A DNA stretch of 64,000 nt from Labia minor (lineage: Eukaryota; Arthropoda; Insecta; Dermaptera; Spongiphoridae). The first letter of the stretch is position 1; the number at the start of each line of letters is the position of its first letter. Below the pieces are notes generated by a model. The model did no database searches and was not told the DNA's origin. It saw only the letters and a list, made by a program, of their open reading frames with translations. Positions 10,827 to 23,468 of the stretch are shown here, in pieces. The stretch lies in assembly GCA_963082975.1 (NCBI GenBank), contig OY720349.1, positions 64,354,501-64,418,500 on the forward strand, in the 5' to 3' direction. The position numbers and the translations under genes were made by a program.

Positions 10827-12088
10827 AGCATTTTAATTAAATTTAAACCCTGACGACTATAATAAGGGAATAAATAAATCAAATATATCATTTTATATAA
10901 TATATTATATATAATAAGTACAAATAATAGTAATTATTATAATTTTATGATAATTAATAATTTGATTATATTTGTATTAGTATATCCTGGTGTCAATACT
11001 AATCAATTGGAATAATTAAAATTTAAAATAAACTAAGTGAATTAATATTATAAATATATGTATATATATGCTAGAAAAATATATATTCATTTTAACTATA
11101 TAAAAATTTAGTTACAAAATTAAAATAGAAAAATTGCATGCACTTATTTTTAAATTATTTTTTTTATTTATAAATTTATGTATGTTTAAAGATGTTAAAT
11201 AACTAAAAACACATCTGAATCGAAATGATGATGACTAGCGGGGACTGATTACCCCATTTAAAGATCAAATCATCATTTGTATATTTTTTTCTTTATTTAT
11301 TATCTTTCACCGACACTTTCATTCGTAGTAACTTTATTATATATAGATATATATATTTATGAGGGTAGATAATACTCGAATTGTAAGTCATACGACATGT
11401 CGAACTCATTTGACCTAATATGATCTTGGAGGTTAAATATGTTTATCAAGTTATTTTTTTAAGGATCATTTGATTAGAAAATCCGTTTGTTTGATTATAA
11501 ACACCAAGCCATTGTATGTATTTGATTTGCATAAATCAAATAATTTGTTTGATATATGTATCCCGAGTTGCTATTGAAAAAAATACCCATTTTAATGAAA
11601 TGATGTTGAGTAGTCTTGGTAGGTCAAATTGTGCATTGATTCCACCAAGTCCTTATTTGACCCACTTGACCTCGCCATAAACCACCACCAACCTTCTCGC
11701 TCACCCTTTTACCCGTCCACGGTCAAAGTTACCTGAGGAACCTCCGTTCTCTCGGTCGATATATGGCTGCGGCTGGCTTTCAGCCACGCAAGAACACCTT
11801 CAAGGAACGAACATCCCTTTTTACCCTTCCATCCCTTTCTAAGTAATCATCTCCTTCACCACCACGATTCTTTTAACAAATGATCAGTTAATCCTGTGTA
11901 TATGTTATATGTGTGTAGAAATTATTTTCGATTTATAGAGAGGCCAGGACATTGGAGTTATTTTGGTAGATGCACATTTTATTCATGAATTCACAGATAA
12001 TTTGAAAATTACAAATTAATATTCAATATAATATTAAAATATAAGAAAATAAATAAATTTATATAATTAAATGATTTGAATCAAATAA
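9044..12088. other. AT-rich non-coding sequence
   Basis: No gene is seen. It includes a (TA)n run (10787-10822). On the - strand at 9671-9680 there is a perfect Pol III B-box-like GGTTCGATCC followed by seven Ts, but without a properly spaced A-box. A less AT-rich block at 11640-11860 has no coding signal. Confidence 0.4.
10787..10822. repeat. (TA)n microsatellite
   Basis: This is an uninterrupted run of 18 TA units. Confidence 0.95.
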
Positions 12089-12289
12089 ATGAATCCGAGT
12101 TTAATTCGATTAATCATTGAAGGGATTAATATTGAACAAATTAATAGTAAAAATAATAGGAGAAAGATTGCAGAACTAAAATTAAAATTATATCAAAATA
12201 ATTTAGAATTATGGAAAAATGTTTCAAGGGAGGAAGAGGAAAATTTAGTTTTACTTTTAGTTGATGTTATTAGTATTATTTTGGGATGA

Positions 12290-14064
12290 GAAGCTTTAGG
12301 AAACAACAAACAAAGATAAAAAAAAATAATAATTTAGAAATAAAAAAACGTGATAAAGTTAAAACAATTTAAATAATTTGATTCTCAAATGTATTTTGCT
12401 AATTCTAAATATCATTATTATAAATTGTTTTAAATTATATTATATTATTATTAAATATTTTATATAATACATATATAAAAACAGGCAAAGATATTTCATT
12501 TAGTCAAAGCCAGCCTTCTACACATCTATGTATATAATTGAATATTCTATTAAATCCTTTACCTGTCAACTTCTGCTATTTAAATTTCTACATTTTAATA
12601 AAATTAATAATTTAATTAAAATCAATACTGATATTTTATAGAATGTCTCTTCTCTCTAACATCATCATAAGGAATTTAATTAACAATATTAGCATTTAAT
12701 TTGCAAAAAAATTATATTCTTGAGTTCAATAAAGACATACAAAGAGACAAAAATCTATAAATTCCAAAAATACTCTCTTAGTCAAAAAGTCAAAGACATT
12801 GAAATATTGTTCCATGAGATAGAACTACACACCCAGAGAGAAAGAGAGAAAGAGAGAAAGAGATGTATAAAACAGAAATATAATTAAATATACATATAAT
12901 CAACTAAACTAATACAAGAGGAACATATTACTATCATCTATGATAACTGATATTAAAGGAAGAATAAATCAAGTTATACAAAGCTTAAATAATTAATTTT
13001 TTTAATGGCTCTAGGGATCTAAGCCCATATTAGCCACTCTTTACGCATTTATTTATTTTGATTTAACCACATTAAATATTACCTATATTATACATTTTTA
13101 AAAGGATGACGAGCTTTAAATCTTCTTCTTCTCAAGATAAGTAATTATTTTTAACAATTTAATAATGATAATGAAAAAGAAATAAAAAATTATTATTATA
13201 TGTATTATAATACAACATTTCTAAAAATCTTTTAAATTCTAAACAGACATTTTTTTGTTCAATTCTTTAATTTAATGTTATTTAATAAATATTTTTAAAA
13301 ATATTAATATATATAGATAAAAATTTTAATTCTTCTTTCTTTTCTTTAATTCATTTATTTTATTTTGAATTGCTATTTTGTTGCTAAGTCTAATCATCAC
13401 TTTTGAATTATATTTTGTTTTTTCTCATTTTAATATAAATACCTCCTTACTTTATAAGAAGATTAATTAATTAGTTTTAAAAGATCAGTTCTCTAGAGTT
13501 TATGTCATCTTAAAAATTATTTTTACATAAATTCTAACAAGATCGGTGATACCAGATCAGAAATTTCAAAAGTCAACTCACTTCTTTGACTTTCTATCAA
13601 ATGGGATCTTCTCATTTAGCATTAAAAGTTATATCTAATATAATTTAATGAAAAAGTTGTATCTTGATAAACTATCAGTCAATCAAGATATTACTTAAAT
13701 TTCAAACAAATTATAAATTAACTGATTCTATATTAAAAAAAAACAATTTCTTATGCTTTTAATAATTAAAGAAATGTTTTATTCAAAAGTGATAACACAT
13801 TTCACATCGTTTAAGATACATATTTATAATTATACATGTTTACCATAATGCAATATACATATAAATAGTCCCAAGACTTGAGACTTGAGTGGTGATTTCT
13901 AAAAGTTGTATATTTATTTAGGGTCTTTCAATTTGGAAGCTTTTTAGCAAAAAAATACATAAACACATACTTTATTTCCAAATACTTTTAATGATAATTA
14001 AAGTACTAAATTTCTTCTAACATTTCAAAGTATAAATTAATATCTAAAAATTGACCACATATTT
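12290..14064. other. AT-rich non-coding sequence
   Basis: I see no gene. There is a short gaga-rich run at about 12836-12862. Confidence 0.5.
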
Positions 14065-14169
14065 CTGCTTCACAGTGATTCATACTTTTGTTAAAATTTC
14101 CAATGACATAATTGAGGCTCTATTTCACAAATGGCTTAAATAACAAAAGAGTTAAACACTGTGAAGCAG
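14065..14169. other. Imperfect long hairpin
   Basis: The perfect 13-bp arms CTGCTTCACAGTG (14065-14077) and CACTGTGAAGCAG (14157-14169) extend inward, with a few mismatches, through cttttgtta (14085-14093) and taacaaaag (14141-14149). The loop is about 47 bases. It could be a small palindromic MITE or a transcribed hairpin such as a microRNA precursor; the sequence alone does not decide. Confidence 0.5.
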
Positions 14170-14814
14170 TAAGAGGCTGTAGTTTGTCATATATTATTTT
14201 ATGCTAATAAATGTCATACCTGATAATGGAATTACCAATAAAAATACTTTTGAAAATCAATACAAATTATGTGATTTATGCAATTTTTTTTAAAGATGTA
14301 CTTTTTGGAAGTCCCTATATTTGTATTGCAATTTATTTAATACCAGGAAATAAATCAAAGGAATTGTTGATGAAAAGTAAGGATTAAATAAATTTATGTT
14401 TTAATTAATATACTATCTTGGAGGATTTTATCAAATGAATTCAAAATTAAAGTTAAATTTTATTTTATTGATTTTTGAATCAATTTATTCTGCTACATCA
14501 AAATTTACGGTTTCAAAAAAGCAAAAATTTTATAAATCACTTATTTATTTCCCTAACTAAAATAAGAATGGTTGTATTTAACAAATATAATTTATTTTCT
14601 ATTAACTGATAATATTTACAAACACCCAAATAAAAATAAAATCTAACGACAATGTTGTTAATTTTAAGTAATTTAGATAATATAATTACTAAATATTGTA
14701 TAAAAACTCCAAAATAACTGATGATTTTGTGAACTTGATGAAATTGAATGTCTTATCTTCAAATTAATACTCAACTACATGTAATCTCGAAATTATTTGT
14801 TATAGGGTAAAGTA

Positions 14815-15160
14815 CCTATACAGTCGTTGGCCCCCTTAAACAACTCCTAACAGTAATGCATATCTGGGTAAATTGCGGAACAATCTATGTCAAACTAGGT
14901 TTGCAGAACATAGATACTATAAGCATTTTGATGAATAAAAAAAAATCATTTTCTCATGACATTTTCAATAATCACTTTAAAAAAAATCCTAAAAAATACA
15001 GTTATTGGCCCCCTGTTATAATTATTGGCCTAGGTATTTTATAGTGATTATACAACCATACACCACAACCAACGATTACATAACCATAGTTAATAGCGCA
15101 ATTTTTAAAATAAAAATCTCTTATTATTTGTGTTTTAGTGATAGGAGGCCAATGACTACT
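14815..15160 (-). mobile_element. Non-autonomous TIR element, copy 2
   Basis: This is the inverted, shorter relative of 5760-6493. It starts with ctatacagtcgttggcccc and ends with ggaggccaatgactac. It shares the blocks aggtttgcagaacatagata (aacctaatttgaca side in copy 1), tttctcatgacattttcaat, acagttattggcccc and gtgataggaggccaatga. It lacks about half of the interior of copy 1, and its outer end is degenerate. Confidence 0.65.
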
Positions 15161-16242
15161 TCGATTCAGCAGAGAGAGTTAAATAATTTAATTTAAATCA
15201 AAATTTATAATCTTATCTTGTTGCTTAGTAAAATCTACTTTTCCAAAAATATGATTTCTTTCAAGACCCAGTATTTTATAAAACTAATAAAATAGGTAGA
15301 TTGATGTATCAAGACAAAAACAGATCAACAAATATTTGTTTAAAAATTGACTTATATCAGCCTTCTTTAAATGTATTGATCAATCCATTCATATATAAAA
15401 AAAAACTTATTTTAAGAGTAAACAAAAAAGAATGAGACACGAACAAACTAAATAAAATAAACAACCAATTACAAGTCAACAATATAAATTTCAAGATAAT
15501 AAATAAGTAAATAGTAGCACACTATAAAATTACCAATTTTAATAAATAGTATTTTTTTAACTGTAAATATAAACTTGAATAAAAATAATAATTTTATTTT
15601 ACCTTATAGAATATAATCGATTGACTTATTGATTTATTTTCTTTATCCTGTTGGTGTTAATGTCTTATGATTTATGTGATAGATTATCTTAGGCTGGTCA
15701 TTCGCGTGCCTTTAGACTACTAGACTATTAGAATGTTTTTTTTTGCTGAAGATAAAAGAATATCCATTATGCAAATAAAAGAAGTTGTATACTAACAGTA
15801 AACTCAAACACTTGCCACTGCTTCCTTTTCTAAAAGCAATATATAAAATAAGAAATTATTAAAAAAAAAAAATAAATAAACAAACAATTAATAAGGTACT
15901 CATTTATTATTTTAATGGATGTTAAGTGTAGGTTATCTTAATGTTATTATACAATATTATTTTATACAATTTGACAATTGTTACAGTTTGATTATTTTTT
16001 TTTAATTTTTTAATGATATGAGTACATCGTATTTTTTTGAATTAAATTTAATTTTTATTTTAATTGGTCTCTTTTGAATTTTATTTTGACGTATTTATTG
16101 AATCAAAAATATTCATAAATTATTTTAAAATCACAATTTTAGAAAAGAAAAAAAAAAAAAAAAAATTTATAATAATTATGCTTTCCCACTAATTTATGTA
16201 GCTTTATAAAAAATTTTCGGGATTCTTACCCATTAACGCCCA
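15161..16242. other. AT-rich non-coding sequence
   Basis: Nothing recognisable is seen; poly-A and poly-T runs are frequent (for example 16144-16164). Confidence 0.5.
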
Positions 16243-16410
16243 TCTATCTATCTCTGTGGTTTTACAGAATTCGAAAGTTCTTGGCCGCAGCAACCACATT
16301 TCTCCAAATGTCCCTATCCTGAGCCAATCCATTCAACTCCTATTTTCTCCCATCTCTCTTACGTCCCTTCCCCTTCCTAGATTGTCTGCTCACTCCGTCC
16401 TTGGGATTAA
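16243..16410 (-). mobile_element. LINE 3' end fragment
   Basis: Read on the - strand this ends in the (ATAG)n tail (atctatctatctctgtgg on +). It is preceded by the family's conserved 3' block, seen on + as gaattcgaaagttcttggcc, gcagcaaccacatttctcc and ccctatcctgagccaatcc. The same blocks occur at 29637, 35958 and 47150. Similarity fades after about 16405. It is 5'-truncated and does not encode a domain. Confidence 0.75.
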
Positions 16411-17912
16411 AACCAATTTTAGCCCTAATCGTAGGGCTACCTTGAAAGATCTCTTGTTGTGGATGTTTATTAGGTTACAGAAGCGCTGCTGTAAATCTTC
16501 ACAAGGATAAGAAATCATTGATCTGATGATGATACATTAAGGATTTTTTTATACACATAAAACCGTAATTAATGTTAACATAAATATTGATACATTTAAA
16601 ATAATTTTTCTTATTTTGTTATATTAAATATTATATAATTTTATTTATAATTATGTTATGGTTAATACAAATTCATTTATGTGCTATTAAATTGAATAAT
16701 ATTTAAGAGAAACAATATAAGGATTAATATGAAATTAGAGAGAATAAAAAATTGAAAAAAAAGATGAATGATGTTAGATGATAACAGTGACTAAAGAAAT
16801 ATTTAGACAAGAATTCATTAAATGTGATAGATAAATCATTATTGATTTTATTAAATGAAATTGAACCCCCTAATCATTCAATAGCGAATTCTAAAAACTA
16901 AAGGATTGAGAATACTGGAAATAGTTAGGCGAGGCCGACATTCGAAAATGAATAAGAAAAAAAAATCATATAGGTATTGTATTAATATTTAAAAATTAAA
17001 ATTTGAAACATCAAAATGTCACAGGTAGAAAAACATCAGTAATAATATTATTATATTCACGATTGTCTTATTTATTTTAAATTATTCATTAATAAATCTT
17101 TTATAATGTGGTATTTCGATTTTTTTTTAACTTTCTTTTATTCTATTTGCCTATATTAAAATTACTATAGGTAATCTATATTTTATAATTCCAGAGGGAT
17201 ATTCTGCTATATTTTTTCTTTCATTTTTGATTATTAAGTTTCAAAGAATCATTTTCTAAGTTAATATCTTCGTTAGATTTATGAATGCAACATTCAACAT
17301 CCCATTTGCTATTTTAATGAACATCCCTTTTTTTATCAAACTCATCCCTTCTACTTTTGGCGACTAGTTCTCTTCATTCTTGTCCGTAATTTCAACTATT
17401 GGCTAATTAAAGGACTCCTGGCTGATTTAAATTAATTTATTCCCTCTTTAATGAAGCTCCATTAAAATAAGTAGTAGGGCCGTGAGATAATGGCCTTCTA
17501 GTGAGAGTGAGGGCCCAGTTTGTCACTTCTTGCATTATGAAAATCTATCTGTGGCAGAGTGGAGTTGTTGCTTCTCACTCTCTCTCTCTCATTCCCGAAA
17601 GATAGTTGAGTTTAAATTTAATCTTTAACGACATCACTTAACTAATGAAATTTAATGAAATTAACTATTTAAATTAGATCTTGCAACGTCTTTTCTTTGT
17701 TCTTCAACAGAGTCAGAGAAATTGGGGTGGGATTATAACTTATTTATAAGAAGATTAAAACAATTGTATCTTCAAATCTGAGGTCTCTCTTATCCATATA
17801 TATTTATATTAAAATTTAATAATAAATGTACATCAAATAATATTAGTATAAATATTTATTGGATATTTATTATTTTAAGAAGAATTGTTTATTTTAATAT
17901 TTTAATTATAAC
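16411..17912. other. AT-rich non-coding sequence
   Basis: No gene is seen. A (CT)n run lies at about 17577-17590. Confidence 0.5.
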
Positions 17913-18147
17913 TCCGCCCCCTGTACCCTCGAGTGGTACATAATATTTGGTTGAGAGTAGTAAAAGGTTTTCATCCATTTTGTTTCAATCCGTATATTAC
18001 AGAAAACATTCATTTCTTTTTGTGTTCTTATTTAAAATATTTTTTAATTTAATCAGTAAATTAATTATATATTATCGGACCAGTGTGAGAGCCCTTACAC
18101 GCAAAGAAATTGAAAAGCAAAAGATTGAAAAATATTATAAGATATAA
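17913..18147 (-). mobile_element. Helitron 3'-region fragment
   Basis: The segment ctccgccccctgtaccctcg, followed by gagtggtacataatatttgg and the gttttcatccattttgtttc block, matches the 3' region of the Helitrons at 22875 and 29420. The terminal CTAG and hairpin are missing, so the end is truncated. The inner boundary near 18147 is approximate; a GACGTCA-type site follows at about 18160. Confidence 0.65.
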
Positions 18148-19259
18148 GAGGCACTGGATGTGACGTCACAAATGACGCCAAAAATAATAAAAAGTAAGAA
18201 AAAAATTATTTTTTCACTTTTCTCAAAAAGTATTTATTGTTTGCCAATGAATTTCACAAATTATATGTAATTTGATAAAATGAAATAGTTATATATTAAT
18301 TTAATTAATATCTATAAATAAATGATAAATTAATTAATTTGTTATTCATATTGTTATTATTAATACTAATTTATAATAATTGCAAACTTTTGATTACGTA
18401 TAGACGCCCCTTATAATACCTATAAGTATTTGAAATAAAAATAAAATACTTTTTCAAAATTAAAACTTAACTTTCCTAGTGCACCAAACAGATCATCCCT
18501 AATTTATATAATGTTATCCCTAATTATGAAAAAAATATTTTTTCTATTTAAAGACATTATTTTCATTAGATATTTTAAAGACATTTTAAATCTATCATTA
18601 TTTCCATCAATTTAATGGTATTTCCCATAATTTACAATTTACAATTTACAAGTTTTATTATATGTTTATTGTTTATAAAAATAAATGTAAAATACTTGAA
18701 TTGATGAAAATAAATAGAGAATTTAAGTATAATATTAAAAATAATTATCTCTTTTTAAAAACGTTTGGAAGGAAAAATTGAGGGTTCGTATCTATGTATG
18801 TGCGTATGTATGTGTGTTGTCGACTTCTAGAATGTCATTTGAATAAGGTTGATAAAGGAGAAAGGTTATTGGCACACACAGGTCGTTTTCTAACAGGAAG
18901 AAGGTCACATCTCAAATTGAAAACGAAATTTGAATGTCAATTGAAGTGATTTTTCAACAAATCTAATGTAATAATATTTATTTCAGTCAAATATATATAA
19001 TTAAATAATATTAGGCTAAATTAATATTCAATTGTGTAAACGCCCGGATAATTCGAGGCTCGCTTCTCTTTTCCTCGTTTTTAATTTAATTTTAAAACAT
19101 GTATTTTTATATTTATTATTTAATTCTAAAAAATATATAAATATTTATTCTTTTTAACAATTCATATTGAATATATTCTCATCTATTAAAATTAGAGCTC
19201 AGTAAAACCATCATGGTATTTTGATATGCTTATTTCAAATAGTGAATTCTACCTCTCAA
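18148..19259. other. AT-rich non-coding sequence
   Basis: No gene is seen. A short tatgtatgtgcg-type tract lies near 18795. Confidence 0.5.
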
Positions 19260-19450
19260 AATTTTCTCTGTGGAGCTATTTTAGTAATCTCGAAAGTTTT
19301 TGGCCCCAGCAACCACATCCATCCAACTTTTCCTACCTTGAGCCATCTCCATCCAATTCTCTTTATTTCCCAATTCCCTCACATCCCCTTTCTATTGCCG
19401 GCTATCGCGTTATTAGTCAACCAACCGGTCGCATCTCAACTAATCTCTTC
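19260..19450 (-). mobile_element. LINE 3' end fragment, diverged
   Basis: On + it reads ctctgtggagctattttagt, then tcgaaagtttttggcccc and agcaaccacatccatcc, and then the family's ctacgagcc-like and ctcacatcccctttc blocks. It is an older or different subfamily of the copies at 35958 and 47150. It is 5'-truncated and non-coding. Confidence 0.65.
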
Positions 19451-19480
19451 TACTAACTTAGGACTCAAAAATTAAAAGCC

Positions 19481-19545
19481 AGCCTAGCGGTTAAGATATT
19501 CAAAACCGCATGTTAAAGGTCATTGTATTAAACAAACAATAGCGA
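19481..19545 (+). repeat. tRNA-like (SINE head) remnant
   Basis: The order gccagcctagcggttaagat ... ggtcattgtattaaac resembles the A-box and B-box layout of a tRNA-derived SINE. The B-box is poor and there is no clear tail, so this is tentative. Confidence 0.25.
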
Positions 19546-21194
19546 CAATAATAAATTTAAAAAGATCGCTGTTGGAAAGAAAAAGTATAGAAATGAACAA
19601 TTAGTGTAGGAGGCAAACGTTTCAAATTAAATCACAAAAAACAAGCTTTTGAGGAAAAAAATAACTATATATAAACCTAAATAAAGAAAATTCATTTTAC
19701 ATCTATACCTACAACTCAATGTATGAGGAGCCTTAAACTATTTTACGTAAAGGGCATTAGAGCCAGATGAAAAAATAATTACAAAAGAGCTGAGAAAAGC
19801 TAAAATTATTGGCTTCATAAAAATAAAGCACTTTGAAACAGAAAGAGCAAAAAGAATAATAAAGAAAATTACTTTTGTTCCTACAAATCAGTCCTAAGAG
19901 CTAAAATATAAAAATACTAACAAGTTAATAATAAGCATAATATACCTCAAATGGATAATGTAATTATATACAAATAAAAATTAATTACAAAACTCAATGT
20001 AAATGTTGTAAAACCAATCATTTAAATAAAAAGGCAAATAAACACAAAATCGTGGTCTAACGAACTTTTTAAGTTCAAAAATGTAAAAATATATTTATAA
20101 AATAAATTTTTGTTAAAAATAAAATTGGGGATTCCAAAACCCCTAAAATATATTAATTTTATTTAATTTTTTATAGTAAATTACTTTTCTATTAAGCATT
20201 TAAAAAAACTAATGCCTTGAATGTGATATGAAATAAAATGTTTTATATGAGTTTTAGATAAAATATAAATTTAATTTCTATCAAATTATTCTACTCGAAT
20301 ATTGTGAACAATCATATTTATTTAATTTTATGGTGTTAAAATTTATATTTATATGTATGATAATCACTTGAAATGATTTTAACTAGGGTTGTCCTGAAAT
20401 GACATTTTTACCCCTCATTCTAGACTTAATTTAATAACAACTACAACACTCGGTTGTTTGGTTAGGGATTTGGTTCGATGCTTGATGTGTGAGTGTGGCA
20501 GGGTTGGGATGGAAATGAAATGAAATTAATTTTCATTTTTGGTAAACTTTGAAAGGCGGGAGTCCGACTGAATGACCCCAGCCACTGAATTTAATTTACC
20601 GTCGAGCTTGTTATTGTAACTGTGTCGTCGTTGCTGTTACTACTACTACTGTTGTTGTCACAAATAGCTCTCCTCGGACAGAATGGGCTGTTATATATAA
20701 TATTATGACATTCTCACGAAAGGGCGGAAGGGAGAAAGAGAAACAAGCGAATATATACATGGCAAGAATTGAAGTTTACAAATAAAAATATTTTACTTCT
20801 TAGTTAGAATTGCATTAATATCCTCAAATTTTGAACTAAAAGAAAATAATATTATTTATTTAATTAGTATATTATATTATATTTCAATTTTTATGTTAAT
20901 TACTAAAGTTAAAACATAGCAAAAATCTGGAGTGTCTCCACTTGACTATCTCGCAATTTGAATTGAATTACTTAACATATATTTTATTTAAATTAAAATT
21001 AATAAATAATATTTATTAAACCAGCGCGTGTTTGGCTCTTTGTTAATGGCACCACGTCACGTTCTGGCGCGTTACTTGCAGCCGTGTTAAAAAATTAATT
21101 CCGGTACTTTCAGCGATTCAATCAAGCTGAAATTCTATATATAGCAGTTTTATACAATTCTTAAACATGTGAAAAACTATCAAATATATATCTT
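19546..21194. other. AT-rich non-coding sequence
   Basis: No gene is seen. The patch at 20450-20710 is richer in GC and contains short tactactac and gttgttgt runs; no exon signals were found there. Confidence 0.45.
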
Positions 21195-21352
21195 TATTGA
21201 GCTACATTTCTCTCTCTCACACACACAGAGACATTTTTCTCAACCTTAGTGAAAATAACTAAAAAAGGGACCTTCAAAACGAATAAAAACATCAAAATCT
21301 CAACATCGAAAATTCTCCTGATCGCAATACTATCTCTGGCGAGATAGTAAAA
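21195..21352 (+). repeat. ~150-bp dispersed repeat ending in a hairpin, copy 1
   Basis: It shares with 24538-24710 a start ttgagc(t/a)acatttctc, a CA/GA microsatellite, then agacatttttctcaacctta, gtgaaaataacta, aaaacatcaaaatctcaaca and the perfect hairpin CTATCTC-TGGC-GAGATAG (21330-21347). Similarity ends just after the hairpin. There is no coding frame. It abuts the ACCGACC repeat copy B. Confidence 0.7.
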
Positions 21353-21365
21353 ATAAATGAAAATA

Positions 21366-21872
21366 AGTTGACCCGTAGCCAGACGCAGAACCGACCGACG
21401 GTTTGAAATAAATTAATTTCTAGCTACAGAAACAATTTCAAATAATTTTAATATATCTATTAATGCAATAAAAACAGATATGGAGAGAACATAAATATTT
21501 TTAATTTTATTTTATTTATAATATATAAGTAAGAGCTGGCTGTGACTTCATGAAGGGCTGGGTGACGTCATATAATTTTAAATTTAGAAAAAACTAATGA
21601 AGATGATTTTCCCGAGGATAAAACCAATACAAAGTGGAGATATGTAAAAAAATCTCATGTGAAATTTGGTGTGAAAATAACCCTTCCTTCCTATTGTGGA
21701 TCGGTTATACTGCCACTTCCGGTTTTCGGATATACACCAAAAGTTGATCAATTCATCATACTGATGTAATAAGTAAATATACCAAATTTCATAAAAATCC
21801 GTTGAGCCGTTCAAGCTGTACACATCTATATGGACACACAGCGGACGGACAGACGGACGGATCATAATATTC
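21366..21872 (-). repeat. Dispersed ACCGACC repeat, copy B
   Basis: It opens with aagttgacccgtagccagac and gaaccgaccgacggtttgaa, the inverted equivalent of the right part of copy A. It continues through cagaaacaatttcaaat, a tgacgtca site (about 21563), aaatttggtgtgaaaataac and tcataaaaatccgttgagcc. It stops inside the gacagacggacgg tandem run, so the far arm is lost. Confidence 0.65.
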
Positions 21873-22874
21873 TTAAATCTAGTTATTATGATTTTTAGTT
21901 TGTTTATATTTTTCTTGTTAATTTTCTTTCTCGTATTAATTGATTCTAAACAAAGTGTAGAGTAATTCAATATTGAAATAATAAAGGTATTTTATCGTTT
22001 TGCATAAAAAAAAACACAAAAAAAGCAACAATAATAAATAAACAAAACTTGAAAGAAACTTGATATACAATATTTATTTAGAATTAAAAGTTCACTTTTA
22101 TAAAGTAACAAAAGAACACTAACTATATAATAATGATAAATTCATTTTTAAGAAAGATAATTAACGAAATCTTTTATAAATCAAGTGTTTTTAAAAACTA
22201 TATAAATATGAATAAAAATGTTAAATTTAGACACAGGTGTACTTTTAGCAGGAAATAAATGGACCACAACATTTTTAATCATAAACTTAAATCAAAGTTG
22301 ACAAGAAATTGAAAAGTGTTTCATGATTAGTAATAAATTCTTAATTGTTTTCCCCTTTCATTTCCATAATTGATGTGACCTACACAAATAATCATAATAA
22401 ATCGACTATTTGACAATAAGATTAAGCTTCCAATGATAGTATAACTACCGAAAAGAGAGCGTATAAAGCTAACAAATAAATAATTTTGAAACTTAACTGG
22501 ATAATTGAATTCCAAATTATTATTATTATTTAAGTCGATGTTTGTTGGTTAACTTTAAACATTAAATTATTAAAATATTAAATTTATTCTTAAAATCATT
22601 AATAATTTTAAATTAATAAATTCAAGTTTCATAAATATATGATATGTCTTGTCTTATGTAAGGATTGATATTTCACAAATATAAGTTTGATCTCAGTCAA
22701 ATAAATTGGACAAACAAACACACATTCGATTAAAGTTGATTCAAAAAATAGTCTTAAGTAAATATGTAAATTCTTCATGTATAAAATTTAATTTTACTCG
22801 TTATTAAATATAAATTCATATTAATTAAATTAATAATATTTTGAAAAAGAAATTGTTCTAAAATATATATATTA
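21873..22874. other. AT-rich non-coding sequence
   Basis: Nothing recognisable is seen. Confidence 0.5.
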
Positions 22875-23468
22875 CTAGTTGCTCCGAGCGCCTTCCAGGC
22901 GCTCTTCACACCTAGACGGGGGGAGCGCCCCCTGTACCCCCGAATGATACATGGTATTTGGTTGAAAGTCTGTATGTAAAAGGTTTTCATCCATTTTGTT
23001 TCAATCAGTATAAGTAGATAAGACATATATTTGTTTTCTTGGAAAATATATTTTAATTTAATCAACAACAAATTTTCCTAGTATAATAAGTAAGATTTAT
23101 TGACTGTTTCATATTATTATTTATATATTTACTAATATATTTGTGGCTCTTTGCATTTATTTAAGTAGATTTTAATTAATTAAATAATTAATATTCTAAG
23201 TTTATGAACATTATTTTTTTTTATAAATTATATTAATTAAAATTTATTTTCTTATTTCTGTTTGTTCTTTATTTTACATATATATGTACAAAACACCAAA
23301 CAATAACACAGACAGACACACAGACATTGCCTTTTATATATATATAGATTAAAACCTTCCCTGGGATGCCCACAACAATCCCTGAAAGTTTCACCGTAAT
23401 CGGACGGGTAGTTTTTGAGTATTTGACAGACACACAGACACACAGACATTGCCTTTTATATATATAGA
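22875..23468 (-). mobile_element. Non-autonomous Helitron, both ends visible
   Basis: Read on the - strand it starts A|TCTATATATATAAAAGG (5' end at 23468) and ends with the perfect hairpin GAGCGCCT-GGA-AGGCGCTC (22886-22904), seven bases, then CTAG|T (22875-22878). A TC start, CTAG end, subterminal 3' hairpin and insertion between A and T are the Helitron hallmarks. No Rep or helicase is encoded, so it would be moved in trans, plausibly by relatives of the element at 7629-9043, which shares its 3' region. The 5' terminal block (gacagacacacagacattgc and the TATATA-rich end) occurs twice, at about 23305-23350 and 23420-23468, so a second 5' end has been added. Confidence 0.8.
22886..22904 (-). 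other. Helitron 3' subterminal hairpin
   Basis: This is a perfect 8-bp stem with a 3-base loop, placed seven bases from CTAG. It corresponds to the termination hairpin of rolling-circle transposons. Confidence 0.8.

Noticed and set aside
21584..21970. 128-codon - strand frame
   Set aside because: It lies largely within the ACCGACC repeat copy B; the equivalent stretch of other copies is not open.
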